From: Streptomyces parvus
Lineage (GTDB): Bacteria > Actinomycetota > Actinomycetes > Streptomycetales > Streptomycetaceae
DNA length: 64,000 nt
NCBI RefSeq assembly: GCF_014648875.1
Contig: NZ_BMRY01000005.1
Span: forward strand, 1-64,000
Reading direction: 5' to 3'
A program made the translations under genes and the position numbers. The notes under the pieces were generated by a model, which was not told the origin of the DNA, did no database searches, and was given only the letters and a program-made list of their open reading frames with translations. Shown here piece by piece: positions 44,707 to 52,568 of the stretch; positions within the stretch are counted from its first letter, which is position 1; each line of letters opens with the position of its first letter.

Positions 44707-45231
44707 TCAGCCGGCGCGCACCTCCCGCAGGACGGTCTCCGCCACCGCGGTGGGCGGGACACCGGTCGTGTCCACCACCTGAGCCTCCCGGCGGAGCCAC
44801 AGCAGGGCCCGCTCGTAGTCGCTCAGGTGGTCCAGCCGCCACTGCCTGGCGGCGACGCTGTCGGGCTTGGTGTCGGTCTCGATGCGCTCGACGAGGGTGT
44901 CCCGGTCGGTGTGGAGCAGGAAGTGGTGCACGGGGACACCGGCCTTCGCCAGACCTTCGCGGATCTCCTGCCAGTATGCCTCGACCAGCACGGTCTGCGT
45001 GACCACCAGCGTGCCGCCCACATGGTCGAGCACCTGCCGCGCGGTCTCCACCACCAGGCCCCGCCAGGGCGGGAAGTCCTGGAAGTCCTTCTCCGGGACG
45101 CCGAGGACGTGCCGGAGCATCCAGCCGACCGTCTCCGTGTCGAAGAGCCGGGAGTCCGGGAGGAGCGAGATCACCTCCTTCGCGGTGGTGGTCTTGCCCG
45201 CGCCGAAAGTTCCGTTCAGCCAGATGATCAT
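44707..45231 (-). CDS. TmrB-like P-loop ATP-binding protein
   Basis: 174 aa. MIIWLNGTFGAGKTTTAKEV contains a Walker A loop (GTFGAGKT) at the very N-terminus. The following DTETVGWMLRHVLG and FQDFPPWRGLVVETARQVL, the VTQTVLVEAYWQEI strand and VHHFLLHTDRDTLVERI match TmrB of Bacillus subtilis (tunicamycin resistance) and related kinase-like proteins, by recollection. It may protect against nucleoside antibiotics or phosphorylate a small molecule; resistance is only an inference. It stands alone, divergent from the lipoprotein gene at 45300. Confidence 0.8.
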   Translation of the reverse strand: MIIWLNGTFGAGKTTTAKEVISLLPDSRLFDTETVGWMLRHVLGVPEKDFQDFPPWRGLVVETARQVLDHVGGTLVVTQTVLVEAYWQEIREGLAKAGVPVHHFLLHTDRDTLVERIETDTKPDSVAARQWRLDHLSDYERALLWLRREAQVVDTTGVPPTAVAETVLREVRAG

Positions 45232-45299
45232 CTGACTACCCTAGAGGTGTTGCCCTGCCTCGACGGGGCTTCGACTTCGAGCCAGGGGTGGGGATCCGC

Positions 45300-46640
45300 A
45301 TGGCAACACGCTCGACCGATGACACGGGGCCGCAACGGGATCGGCGGCTGCCGGGCCGTCGGGGAATGCGGCCGCTCCGCCCGCTCCTCGCGGCCGTCAC
45401 CGCGCTCCTCGTCGCCGGCTTCGCCACGGGCTGCTTCACCCCGGAGGGCTCGCTGCGCGTCGTCTGGGAGGCCCCGGTCGACAGCAGCGCCCGGGACTAC
45501 GGCAACGGCGCCTGGCTGGTCGGCGACACACTCGTCCGCAGCCGGTACGACGCGGTCAACGCCTTCGACGCGGGGACGGGGAAGGGCCGTTGGGAGTACA
45601 CCCCACCCGCACAGGAGCACATCTGCGCCGTCAGCCGCCGGGCGGCAGGTTCCATCGTTCTGATCGCCCGGGGAAGCATGGCGGACGCGGACTGCTCGAC
45701 CGTCGCCGCGCTCGACCTCACGACCGGCCACGAGCGATGGCACACGTCCCGCGCCCCGGGGGATCTGACCGAGACGTTCACCGACATGGTCGCCGTCGGT
45801 GGCGGGATCGCGGTCCTGCGGGACGCCGACGACATGTGGGCTCTCGACACCCGGCCCGCCGTCTCCGGATCGAAGGCACTGCGCGCCTTCGATCTGCGGA
45901 CCGGCGCCCCGCGATGGACAGCGGCCGTCCCTGAGGGCTGCGCGCCCGAGCAGGTCGCCGCCGGGGAGCGGCAGGTCGTCGCCGTACTCGCTTGTGCCCG
46001 CACCGAACTGCGGCTCGCCGCGTTCGATCCGGCTGATGGCCGGCAGCGGTGGACCGCGCCCCTCGGTCAGCGGAGGACGCCCGTACCGGACGGGCAGGTG
46101 ACTCTGCGGTCCGCCGAGCCCGCGGTCGTACAGACCGGCGGGACGACGGAGGGCCAGCCAGGCGCCTTCCTCGCCTTCGGCGCGGCGGGAAAGGCCACCG
46201 GTCGGATCGAAACCACCGGCGCGTACGGAATGGTCCAAGCGCACACGTCGTCCCTGGTGGCCGTCGCTGACGGGCGCCTCTATCTCGGCGCCGAGAGCAG
46301 GGAGCGCGAGGCGTACCGAGATCGCGTGGTTGCCTTCGACCTCGCGAGCGGCAGCCAGGTCTGGCTGCAGGATGTAGCCGTCGCGGGCGGTCTGCGTGCC
46401 CTCGACGTGACCGGCGGCCGGGTGACCGTCATCGCCGACCGCGGCTCCCGGCACGACGGCCTCGACGAACTGCGGGTGCTCGACGCCGCCACGGGCGATG
46501 AAAAGGAGAGCATCGAGGCCGGTCTCGACGTGGACCGGGCGCAGGGCGAGCTGGCGGACCTGTTCGTGTACGAGAAGCTGGTCGTCGCCGTGCGGCAGGA
46601 TTCGGGGGTGCGTCCCTTCTCGGCGTACGCGCGCGAGTGA
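45300..46640 (+). CDS. Lipoprotein with PQQ-like beta-propeller
   Basis: 446 aa from ATG 45300 (MATRSTDDTG), with GGTGGGG before it; an in-frame GTG at 45288 is an alternative. The signal sequence PLLAAVTALLVAGFATGC ends in a lipobox cysteine, so it should be anchored outside the membrane. The body repeats a blade pattern of strands such as VNAFDAGTGKGRWEYTPP, VAALDLTTGHERWHTSRAP and LRAFDLRTGAPRWTA, typical of PQQ-repeat propellers. No quinone ligands are evident, so it is probably a binding or scaffold protein. Confidence 0.82.
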   Translation: MATRSTDDTGPQRDRRLPGRRGMRPLRPLLAAVTALLVAGFATGCFTPEGSLRVVWEAPVDSSARDYGNGAWLVGDTLVRSRYDAVNAFDAGTGKGRWEYTPPAQEHICAVSRRAAGSIVLIARGSMADADCSTVAALDLTTGHERWHTSRAPGDLTETFTDMVAVGGGIAVLRDADDMWALDTRPAVSGSKALRAFDLRTGAPRWTAAVPEGCAPEQVAAGERQVVAVLACARTELRLAAFDPADGRQRWTAPLGQRRTPVPDGQVTLRSAEPAVVQTGGTTEGQPGAFLAFGAAGKATGRIETTGAYGMVQAHTSSLVAVADGRLYLGAESREREAYRDRVVAFDLASGSQVWLQDVAVAGGLRALDVTGGRVTVIADRGSRHDGLDELRVLDAATGDEKESIEAGLDVDRAQGELADLFVYEKLVVAVRQDSGVRPFSAYARE

Positions 46641-46677
46641 CGGTTGTCCCGGCCGTGATGGCGGGCGGGTCCGATTC

Positions 46678-47325
46678 TCACTGATGCCAGACCAACGTGT
46701 AGCGCCAGAACAGGCGTCGGCGCAGCCGGGCGCCGGGCAGGACCCGGCGGGCCTCGCGGACGATCTCGGCGAAGCTCATGGCCGCCGGGCGGGTGGGAGC
46801 CGTCATCGAGTCCGGCCGTGGCGCCCGGCGCCCCTTGTTCTTGATCCAGGCCATGGCGATGTTCAGCGGGATCGCGGCAGCGCCGAGGAGATGGTCACCG
46901 GGGGACGCCGCCCGGGCGACACCGACGACGACCAGGGTCCCGCCCGGCGCGAGGTGCCGGCGAAGGTGGGTGAGGGCTTCGGCGAACGACGGCAGGTGGT
47001 GGAGGGTGGCGACGCAGGTGATGACGTCGTAGGGCCCGGGCGGTATCCCCGTCGGCGCGTCCGCGACGGTGAACGTCACGGGGGCGGCCGGGTCCGTGCG
47101 CTCCCGGGCCTTCTCGACGATGGCGCGATCCGCGTCCAGGCCCTGCACCACCGTGGCCCGCGTGGCCAGGAGCCCGGCCAGGTCTCCGCTGCCCGATCCG
47201 ACGTCCAGGGCCCGGTCGAAGCGCCGGGGGATCTGCCGCATGAGCCACGGATGGTAGTGAGCGTTATGGTCCCACGGGTGGACGCTGTGGAATCGGTCGA
47301 TTGCCCGGAGGGCCCGGGTCGTCAT
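46678..47325 (-). CDS. Class I SAM-dependent methyltransferase
   Basis: 215 aa from ATG 47325; in-frame GTG codons at 47331 and 47334 are possible starts. FDRALDVGSGSGDLAGLLATRATVVQGLDADRAIVEKA gives SAM motifs I and II, PYDVITCVATLHHLPSFAEAL and LAPGGTLVVVGVARA the later ones. The C-terminal part has a hydrophobic helix (DHLLGAAAIPLNIAMAW) and a basic end (RRRLFWRYTLVWHQ), so it may associate with the membrane. Substrate unknown. Confidence 0.85.
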   Translation of the reverse strand: MTTRALRAIDRFHSVHPWDHNAHYHPWLMRQIPRRFDRALDVGSGSGDLAGLLATRATVVQGLDADRAIVEKARERTDPAAPVTFTVADAPTGIPPGPYDVITCVATLHHLPSFAEALTHLRRHLAPGGTLVVVGVARAASPGDHLLGAAAIPLNIAMAWIKNKGRRAPRPDSMTAPTRPAAMSFAEIVREARRVLPGARLRRRLFWRYTLVWHQ

Positions 47326-47420
47326 GGTCACCACGGCACGAGTCCATCACCCCGGGAACGTGACGACCAGAGAGTCCCCGGCCGAAGTCCGCGGCCGGAG
47401 ACCGACAACAGGGAGCTCGC

Positions 47421-47999
47421 ATGGCATTCATCCACCGCACCACCATGTCGCCCGGCAAGCTGGAGCTCCTCACCGGCTGGCTGCCGAAGCAGAGTTGGTA
47501 CGCGGGCACCGGCGGAACGCCGGACCTGGTCAACGCCGGCGGGTTCCGGCTGGACGATCCGGAAGGCGCGGTCGGGATCGAGTTCATGGTCGTGGTGGAC
47601 TCCGCCGGGCCGGAGCCGGTGGCGTACCTCGTCCCCCTGGGCTACCGCGACGCCGCTCTGGAGGGCGTACCCGAGGAGGCGCTCATCGGTACCTCCGAGC
47701 ATGGCGTGCTCGGCACCCGGTGGGTCTACGACGGTGCCCACGATCCGGTGGTGCTGGCCCAGTTGAGCGCCCTGCTGCGGGGCGAGGCGGATCCGCAGCA
47801 GCAGAGCGTGAGCGACACTCCCGACCCGACCGTCACCGTGCACGGGGCCGGCGGAGACGGTGAGCCGGGCGTGCGGATCAACCGCGTCCTGCGGGCCGGG
47901 GAGGACGAGCAGCCGTCGTCGGCGCACCTCGTCGCCGGTTGGACCCGGCCCGACGGAACGGCCGCGCGGGGCGTGTTCGCGGTCGTCGCTCCGCGGTAG
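47421..47999 (+). CDS. Stand-alone maltokinase N-terminal cap domain protein
   Basis: 192 aa. MAFIHRTTMSPGKLELLTGWLPKQSWYAG, the hydrophobic IEFMVVVDSAGPEPVAYLVPLGYRD, and HGVLGTRWVYDGAHDPVVLAQL are the pattern of the maltokinase (Mak1) N-terminal cap domain. The catalytic kinase domain is missing, so it cannot phosphorylate maltose. Such isolated caps are common in actinobacteria and of unknown role. SD GGGAG precedes the ATG. Confidence 0.82.
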   Translation: MAFIHRTTMSPGKLELLTGWLPKQSWYAGTGGTPDLVNAGGFRLDDPEGAVGIEFMVVVDSAGPEPVAYLVPLGYRDAALEGVPEEALIGTSEHGVLGTRWVYDGAHDPVVLAQLSALLRGEADPQQQSVSDTPDPTVTVHGAGGDGEPGVRINRVLRAGEDEQPSSAHLVAGWTRPDGTAARGVFAVVAPR

Positions 48000-48131
48000 G
48001 GGCACGGACAGCGTGAGACGGCCCGTCCGTCGCCGAACTCCCTGGGCATGCAACCGAGTTCAGCCGTACGGTGGTCTGACCGAAGATGCTCACGGCAAGC
48101 GGAGGACGGCGAGCGGCGAACGGAGGACCGG

Positions 48132-48680
48132 GTGCAGCAGATCGGGCCCAGGGTCGGCATGCGGCTGATCCATATGACGCACACCGAGCACCGCGGATCG
48201 GACACCTACCACCACTACCGGATCCAGACCGCCTGGGTCGACCGGCCGCCCGAGGGTGTCCGGACCGGGTCTCTGCGGTGCGCCACCTGCGGTGACATGG
48301 TCGGCTTCCGGCTGCGCAGCCGGGCCCGCGCCGAGGCGCGCCGGGGGCTGTGGCTCGCGATCGGGCTCATCGCCGCTGCCGCACTCGCGGTGCTCATCGT
48401 GATCACGGCGAGGATGATCAGCAGCGGCTCGGGGGACGAATCCCGGACTCTCGTGCCCGCCGCTCTCGCCGTGGTCGCACTGATTCCGTCGGTCATCCTC
48501 CTCCCCGGCGAGGACGGCGTTTCGCTGATCCGCCTCCGGGGCAGCGGCCCGCACGCCTTCAAACCGATGAAAATCCGTGCCGCGTGGTCCAAGCCGGCCG
48601 CGACCGACCGGCCCGTCCGTGCGGAGATCGTCTTCCACGACTCGGACCCGCCCGCCGCGCCCGCCCCGCCCGCCCCCTGA
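48132..48680 (+). CDS. Two-pass membrane hypothetical protein
   Basis: 182 aa from GTG 48132, with GGAGGA 4 nt upstream. A soluble part with a CATCGDMVGF cysteine pair (about 56-59) precedes two membrane helices (LWLAIGLIAAAALAVLIVIT, about 80-99; TLVPAALAVVALIPSVILL, about 115-133). The C-terminus is Pro/Ala-rich. I do not recognise the family. It could be a metal-binding membrane protein. Confidence 0.65.
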   Translation: MQQIGPRVGMRLIHMTHTEHRGSDTYHHYRIQTAWVDRPPEGVRTGSLRCATCGDMVGFRLRSRARAEARRGLWLAIGLIAAAALAVLIVITARMISSGSGDESRTLVPAALAVVALIPSVILLPGEDGVSLIRLRGSGPHAFKPMKIRAAWSKPAATDRPVRAEIVFHDSDPPAAPAPPAP

Positions 48681-48723
48681 GCCCCTGCACCTTGGCCGGC
48701 CGGCAACGACGACACGACGGCCC

Positions 48724-49200
48724 TCACTCCGGGGAAGCCGAGTACCTTTCGATGCTGGCCCGTTCCGTGGAACGGTCGAGCAGGCGCAGCTCCCAGGGCC
48801 CACTGTTCACATCGAAGTCCTTTCCGAACCCGACCCACTTGCCTGCCATACGACGGCCTGTCGGCTCGATCAGTAGCTGGACGGCACCGTGATACCGGGC
48901 GCCACGGTAGTAGCCGTCCACCGCCGTCTGTTCCGTCCACGTGCCCGTGATGATGTTCCGGTCCACGGTCAGATCGAGAGACAGCGGACTGTCCGGGTTG
49001 GTCGACGCGCCAGGCAGGCTCTGGGCCGTCAGCCTGTTGCCGTACTGGACGATCACCACGTGGTGCTTGCAGTCGAAAGTCTCATCACGGCTGGACGAGT
49101 AGAACTCGTACTGAGACAGCCAGATGCCCGCGTACTCGCCCTGTGCCCCCTGCTCCGGGCTTGCGACGGCATCGGTGGTGCCGGCTTCCCCAATTTCCAT
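48724..49200 (-). pseudogene. XRE-regulator C-terminal domain, 5' truncated
   Basis: 158 aa. YAGIWLSQYEFYSSSRDETF, HHVVIVQYGNRLTAQSLPGA, IITGTWTEQTAVDGYYRGARYHG and KWVGFGKDFDVNSGPWELRL make up the complete C-terminal sensor-like domain of a streptomycete XRE regulator family, known to me as the second half of 250-300-aa proteins. The N-terminal helix-turn-helix half is absent and there is no ribosome site before ATG 49200. It faces another 5'-truncated gene at the same junction, so I call it a remnant, although a solo domain is possible. Confidence 0.7.
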
Positions 49201-49604
49201 GCCTCAAACTGGCGGAAGCCAAGTTCGGGCAGGCCATCGCCTACCTGGTCACGTGCGGTGAGAACCCGGACGTTCTCATGGGCCCGTCCAAGCAGGTGGA
49301 CGAGGCGTGGCACTCGTTCCTGCTCGACTCGATCCCGTACCACCAATTCACCGAGCGGAACTTCGGCCGGTACATCCACCACGTTCCGGAGCTTCCGGAA
49401 ACGACGGCCGAGGCCCAGTGCGTCAGCGACGACAGGGCGACGCGGGACGGACACGACTCCGATACCGGTCGACCGCTCGTCCTGGAGCAGACGATCACAG
49501 CCATCAAGGCAGCCGGGTTCGACATCGATCCCGACCTGTGGGGCATGGAGAGTGCGGCCAACTGCAACCAGTGCCACGCCGGGTGCCACGACTCACCCAA
49601 GTAG
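49143..49604 (+). pseudogene. Glycine-rich-domain-like protein, 5' truncated
   Basis: Recognisable coding begins about 49206 (KLAEAKFGQAIAYLVTCGEN) and continues PSKQVDEAWHSFLLDSIPYHQF and YIHHVPELPETTAEA, ending in CNQCHAGC. This is the C-terminal part of a hypothetical streptomycete family (the D-xx-WH ... F ... RFIHHVP pattern) whose N-terminal catalytic-like or helical part is missing. The residues before 49206 (MPPAPGLRRHRW) come from the overlapping opposite-strand gene and look non-native. It shares its truncation point with the divergent remnant 48724-49200. Confidence 0.65.
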
Positions 49605-49624
49605 AACCGCACAGCCGCTCAGTT

Positions 49625-49656
49625 GGGGCCTACCTCGTACGTTGGGGGTAGGCCCC
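49625..49656 (+). terminator. Hairpin before methyltransferase gene
   Basis: GGGGCCTACC (49625-49634) pairs perfectly with GGTAGGCCCC (49647-49656) across a 12-nt loop. It would stop transcripts from the truncated gene, or fold in the leader of the gene starting at 49679. Confidence 0.7.
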
Positions 49657-49678
49657 TTCCGCTGGAGAGGATCACCGC

Positions 49679-50308
49679 ATGTCATTGGCTGAGTCCTGGA
49701 ACAAGTACGCGGTCGGGAGCAAGCCGCGCAGAGCAGTGAACGCCAAGGGCGAGACAACGTGGCTGAACTGGACTCAGTACGCCGATCACGGGCCGAACGA
49801 GAGCGTTCTGGGATCCGTCGAAGGACGTCGGGTGCTGGAACTCGGCTCGGGCAGCGGGAGCAACCTGGCACACCTGGTCACGCTCGGTGCGACCGGCCTG
49901 GGAGTGGACGTCGCGCCGGCCCGCGAGACGGTCGCGAAAGAACGCTGGGCCGGACTGGCGGGCCTTGAGTTCCGCACGGCAGAGGCGACGGCATTTCTGA
50001 GCGAGACGGACGAGACGTTTGACGTCGTGCTCTCCATCTTCGGTGCCGTGTGGTTCGTCGATCCGCACACCCTACTACCGCTGATTCGATCCCGTCTGGC
50101 ATCGGGTGGCACTCTCGCGTTTTCCCACCTCCCTGCTGAAAGTCAAGACGTGAAGCCAGGAAAGGCAGGGTTGCGGCACAACCACAGCCTCGACGCATGG
50201 GAAATCCTGCTCACAAGCCACGGATTCGCAGCGGTGTCAGCATCACTCGTCGATCCGCCGCAGGGCGAGAAGGTGGGCACGATGCTCGTACGCGCGGTAG
50301 CACGCTGA
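49679..50308 (+). CDS. Class I SAM-dependent methyltransferase, low GC
   Basis: 209 aa from ATG 49679 with GGAGAGG 8 nt upstream. NKYAVGSKPRRAVNAKGETTWLNWTQYADHG precedes RRVLELGSGSGSNLAHLVTLGATGLGVDVAP (SAM motif I and the ribose-binding Asp), FDVVLSIFGAVWFVDPHTLL and ASGGTLAFSHLPAE. The family is found near mobile-element-derived loci in streptomycetes in my memory. Base composition is visibly lower than the rest: 49981-50040 is 57% GC by count. This suggests a horizontally acquired gene. Confidence 0.85.
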   Translation: MSLAESWNKYAVGSKPRRAVNAKGETTWLNWTQYADHGPNESVLGSVEGRRVLELGSGSGSNLAHLVTLGATGLGVDVAPARETVAKERWAGLAGLEFRTAEATAFLSETDETFDVVLSIFGAVWFVDPHTLLPLIRSRLASGGTLAFSHLPAESQDVKPGKAGLRHNHSLDAWEILLTSHGFAAVSASLVDPPQGEKVGTMLVRAVAR

Positions 50309-50356
50309 CCGCGGCGCGGAAAGCCGTTTCGGCGGGTTGCGAACCATCAGGAATGG

Positions 50357-50389
50357 TGGACCCGGTTCGTACCCTCGTAGATCCGGGTG
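50357..50389 (-). pseudogene. Relic of acyl-CoA dehydrogenase C-terminus
   Basis: 33 bp match 51236-51268 at 30 positions. On the minus strand the fragment reads TRIYEGTNRV against TQIYEGTNQV in the intact gene, keeping the YEGT motif that carries the catalytic glutamate. The frame is preserved, but the upstream sequence is unrelated and it ends HHS-stop. Confidence 0.65.
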
Positions 50390-50975
50390 CCATACACGTC
50401 ATACGGCGCTGACCTGCGCCGACCCCTGGAGGGGCCTCCCCGGCATTTCCCTGTGATCGTCAGCAGTCTGCCCAGGTAGGGCGTCGCACAAAGGCACCGC
50501 CACACGCCACGCGAGAGACGAGCGGGCTCGTGGCAGGTTACGCGGTTCTGTCCATCAACCGTGATCGCTTGCCCCGCGTCCGCGAGCCGTTCCGAGCACT
50601 GCGGTTGCGGCACAGGCCCTGGGGCCGCTGCGCTTCGGGGCGGTAGACGTCCAAGCAGACGACCTTGGCTCCACTGCTTCCCATTACGGTCCGCTGGGCC
50701 GGCCCCAACTCCTCGTGCTGGGAAGGTTTCCCACGGAGCGTGAAGACTGTGGCCGGTCAGCCGGCCTTCCCCGACCCTGCCCGCGGCCACTTCTTCCGGA
50801 CTACTGACCAGGCTCTGCGGACCATCGCTGAGTAAGGCGAGGACAGTCGGGAAGGGTCGGGCCACACGTTGCATGGCGAGGGGAGCGCCGTGGCCGCCAC
50901 TACCACTACAACTTCGAAGGGGCCGAGCAGCGCGGTCGGGCAGCCATCGCAACCATGCTGACGCCCGGTGCCGAC

Positions 50976-51044
50976 GACCCCACGGAGGCGTCGGAGGCCG
51001 TGGGGTCCACAAGTGACAACAGCCCCGGCATCACGCCGGGGGCT
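50976..51044. terminator. Two adjacent hairpins
   Basis: GACCCCACGG (50976-50985) pairs exactly with 50998-51007. AGCCCCGGC (51021-51029) pairs with GCCGGGGGCT (51035-51044) with one bulged G. Together they form a tandem terminator between convergent genes. Confidence 0.65.
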
Positions 51045-51204
51045 GTGTCGTTTGTGCTGGTCAGTGACCCCTTTTGGGCCTGTCAGTCGCCCAGGATTCC
51101 CTCAGCATGACGCCCATAAACGCTCCCGATCGAGGCGTAACGGGCGGAAAGCCGAGAGTCTTCCTCGGGGCCGCAAAGATAGCCCCTGACCTGCAAAAAC
51201 GCGG

Positions 51205-52371
51205 CTAGGGAAGGTTCCTGGCCATCACGATGCGCTGGACCTGGTTCGTGCCCTCGTAGATCTGGGTGATCTTGGCGTCACGCATCATGCGCTCCACCGG
51301 GTAGTCCCGCGTGTAGCCGTAGCCGCCGAGCAGCTGGACGGCGTCCGTGGTGACCTCCATCGCGATGTCCGAGGCGAAGCACTTGGCGGCCGCGCCCTGG
51401 AAGGTCAGGTCGGCGTCACCCCGCTCCGACTTGGCGGCGGCCGCGTACGTGAGCTGGCGGGCGGCCTCGATCTTCATCGCCATGTCCGCGAGCATGAACT
51501 GGATGCCCTGGAAGTCCGCGATCGGCTTGCCGAACTGCTTGCGCTCCTGGACGTACCCCTTGGCGTAGTCCAGCGCACCCTGGGCGATGCCGAGCGCCTG
51601 GGCCGCGATCGTGATGCGGGTGTGGTCCAGGGTCTTCATCGCGGTGGCGAAGCCCGTGCCCTCCTCGCCGATCATGCGGTCCGCGGGGATACGGACGTTG
51701 TCGAGGTAGACCTCGCGGGTCGGGGAGCCCTTGATGCCGAGCTTCTTCTCCGGGGCACCGAAGGAGACGCCCTCGTCGGACTTCTCGACGACGAACGCCG
51801 AGATGCCCTTGGAGCGCTTGGTCGGGTCGGTGACCGCCATGACCGTGTAGTACTCGGAGACACCCGCGTTGGTGATCCAGCGCTTCACACCGTTGAGCAC
51901 CCAGAAGTCGCCGTCGCGCACGGCCTTCGTCTTCATGCCCGCCGCGTCGGAGCCGGCGTCCGGCTCGGAGAGGGCGTACGAGAACATCGCGTCGCCCTTG
52001 GCGAGCGGGCCCAGGTATTTCCGCTTCAGCTCCTCGGAGCCGGAGAGGATCACCGGGAGCGAGCCGAGCTTGTTCACGGCCGGGATCAGGGAGGAGGAGG
52101 CGCAGACACGGGCCACCTCCTCGATCACGATGACCGTGGCGAGCGCGTCCGCGCCGGCCCCGCCGTACTCCTCCGGGACATGGACGGCGGCGAGGTCCGA
52201 CGAGACCAGGGCGTCCAGCGCCTCCTGCGGGAAGCGGCTCTCCTCGTCGACCGCGGCGGCGAAGGGGGCGATCTTCGACTCGGCGAGCGCGCGGATCGTC
52301 TCGCGGAGCATGTCGTGCTCCTCGGCCGGACGGTACAGGTCGAAATCGGTCGAACCCGCCAAGACGCTCAC
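51205..52371 (-). CDS. Acyl-CoA dehydrogenase
   Basis: 388 aa from GTG 52371 (VSVLAGSTDFDLYRPAEEHD); the frame is open upstream but not conserved. Full-length FAD enzyme: EEYGGAGADALATVIVIEEVA, MFSYALSEPDAGSDAAGMKT (substrate loop), WVLNGVKRWITNAGVSEYY, FGKPIADFQGIQFMLADMA, and LLGGYGYTRDYPVERMMRDAKITQIYEGTNQ with the catalytic glutamate in YEGT. It dehydrogenates acyl-CoA at the alpha-beta bond; chain preference is not readable. The position matches fadE25 in mycobacteria. An operator-like repeat lies just upstream. Confidence 0.94.
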   Translation of the reverse strand: MSVLAGSTDFDLYRPAEEHDMLRETIRALAESKIAPFAAAVDEESRFPQEALDALVSSDLAAVHVPEEYGGAGADALATVIVIEEVARVCASSSLIPAVNKLGSLPVILSGSEELKRKYLGPLAKGDAMFSYALSEPDAGSDAAGMKTKAVRDGDFWVLNGVKRWITNAGVSEYYTVMAVTDPTKRSKGISAFVVEKSDEGVSFGAPEKKLGIKGSPTREVYLDNVRIPADRMIGEEGTGFATAMKTLDHTRITIAAQALGIAQGALDYAKGYVQERKQFGKPIADFQGIQFMLADMAMKIEAARQLTYAAAAKSERGDADLTFQGAAAKCFASDIAMEVTTDAVQLLGGYGYTRDYPVERMMRDAKITQIYEGTNQVQRIVMARNLP

Positions 52372-52382
52372 TCCCCAGATGC

Positions 52383-52399
52383 TAACTACCGTTAAGTAA
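52383..52399 (-). promoter_or_regulatory. Candidate operator before acyl-CoA dehydrogenase
   Basis: The minus strand reads TTACTTAACGGTAGTTA; half-sites TnACT and AGTnA are symmetric around a 7-bp centre. It sits 12-28 bp before the GTG start, over the probable -10 region, as expected for repression by a TetR-type regulator of fatty-acid genes. Inferred from symmetry and position only. Confidence 0.45.
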
Positions 52400-52568
52400 C
52401 TCGATTTTAGTGCGCGGACCGCCCGGCGGCATACGTACCGCGCACGTGAGCTTGCCGACAAGGGTGGGGCGCGAGGGAGATACCAGGCATATCCGGCGGT
52501 GAAATCCGGCCTGCGGTCCCCGACTATGCTCGGTCCGCACGTCCGTCCGTACCTCCCAGGAGCACTCC

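Larger units (their letters stand above)
50309..51204. other. Gene-poor stretch with remnant and hairpins
   Basis: 896 bp between the low-GC methyltransferase and acyl-CoA dehydrogenase, which converge here. It holds a 33-bp fragment of an acyl-CoA dehydrogenase 3' end (50357-50389), two adjacent strong hairpins (50976-51044), and no gene I can support. Open frames through 50347-51012 have no recognisable sequence apart from the fragment. Probably decayed mobile or duplicated DNA. Confidence 0.6.

Noticed and set aside
50347..51012. 221-codon minus-strand open frame
   Set aside because: Only its last dozen codons resemble acyl-CoA dehydrogenase; the rest has no recognisable sequence or start signal.
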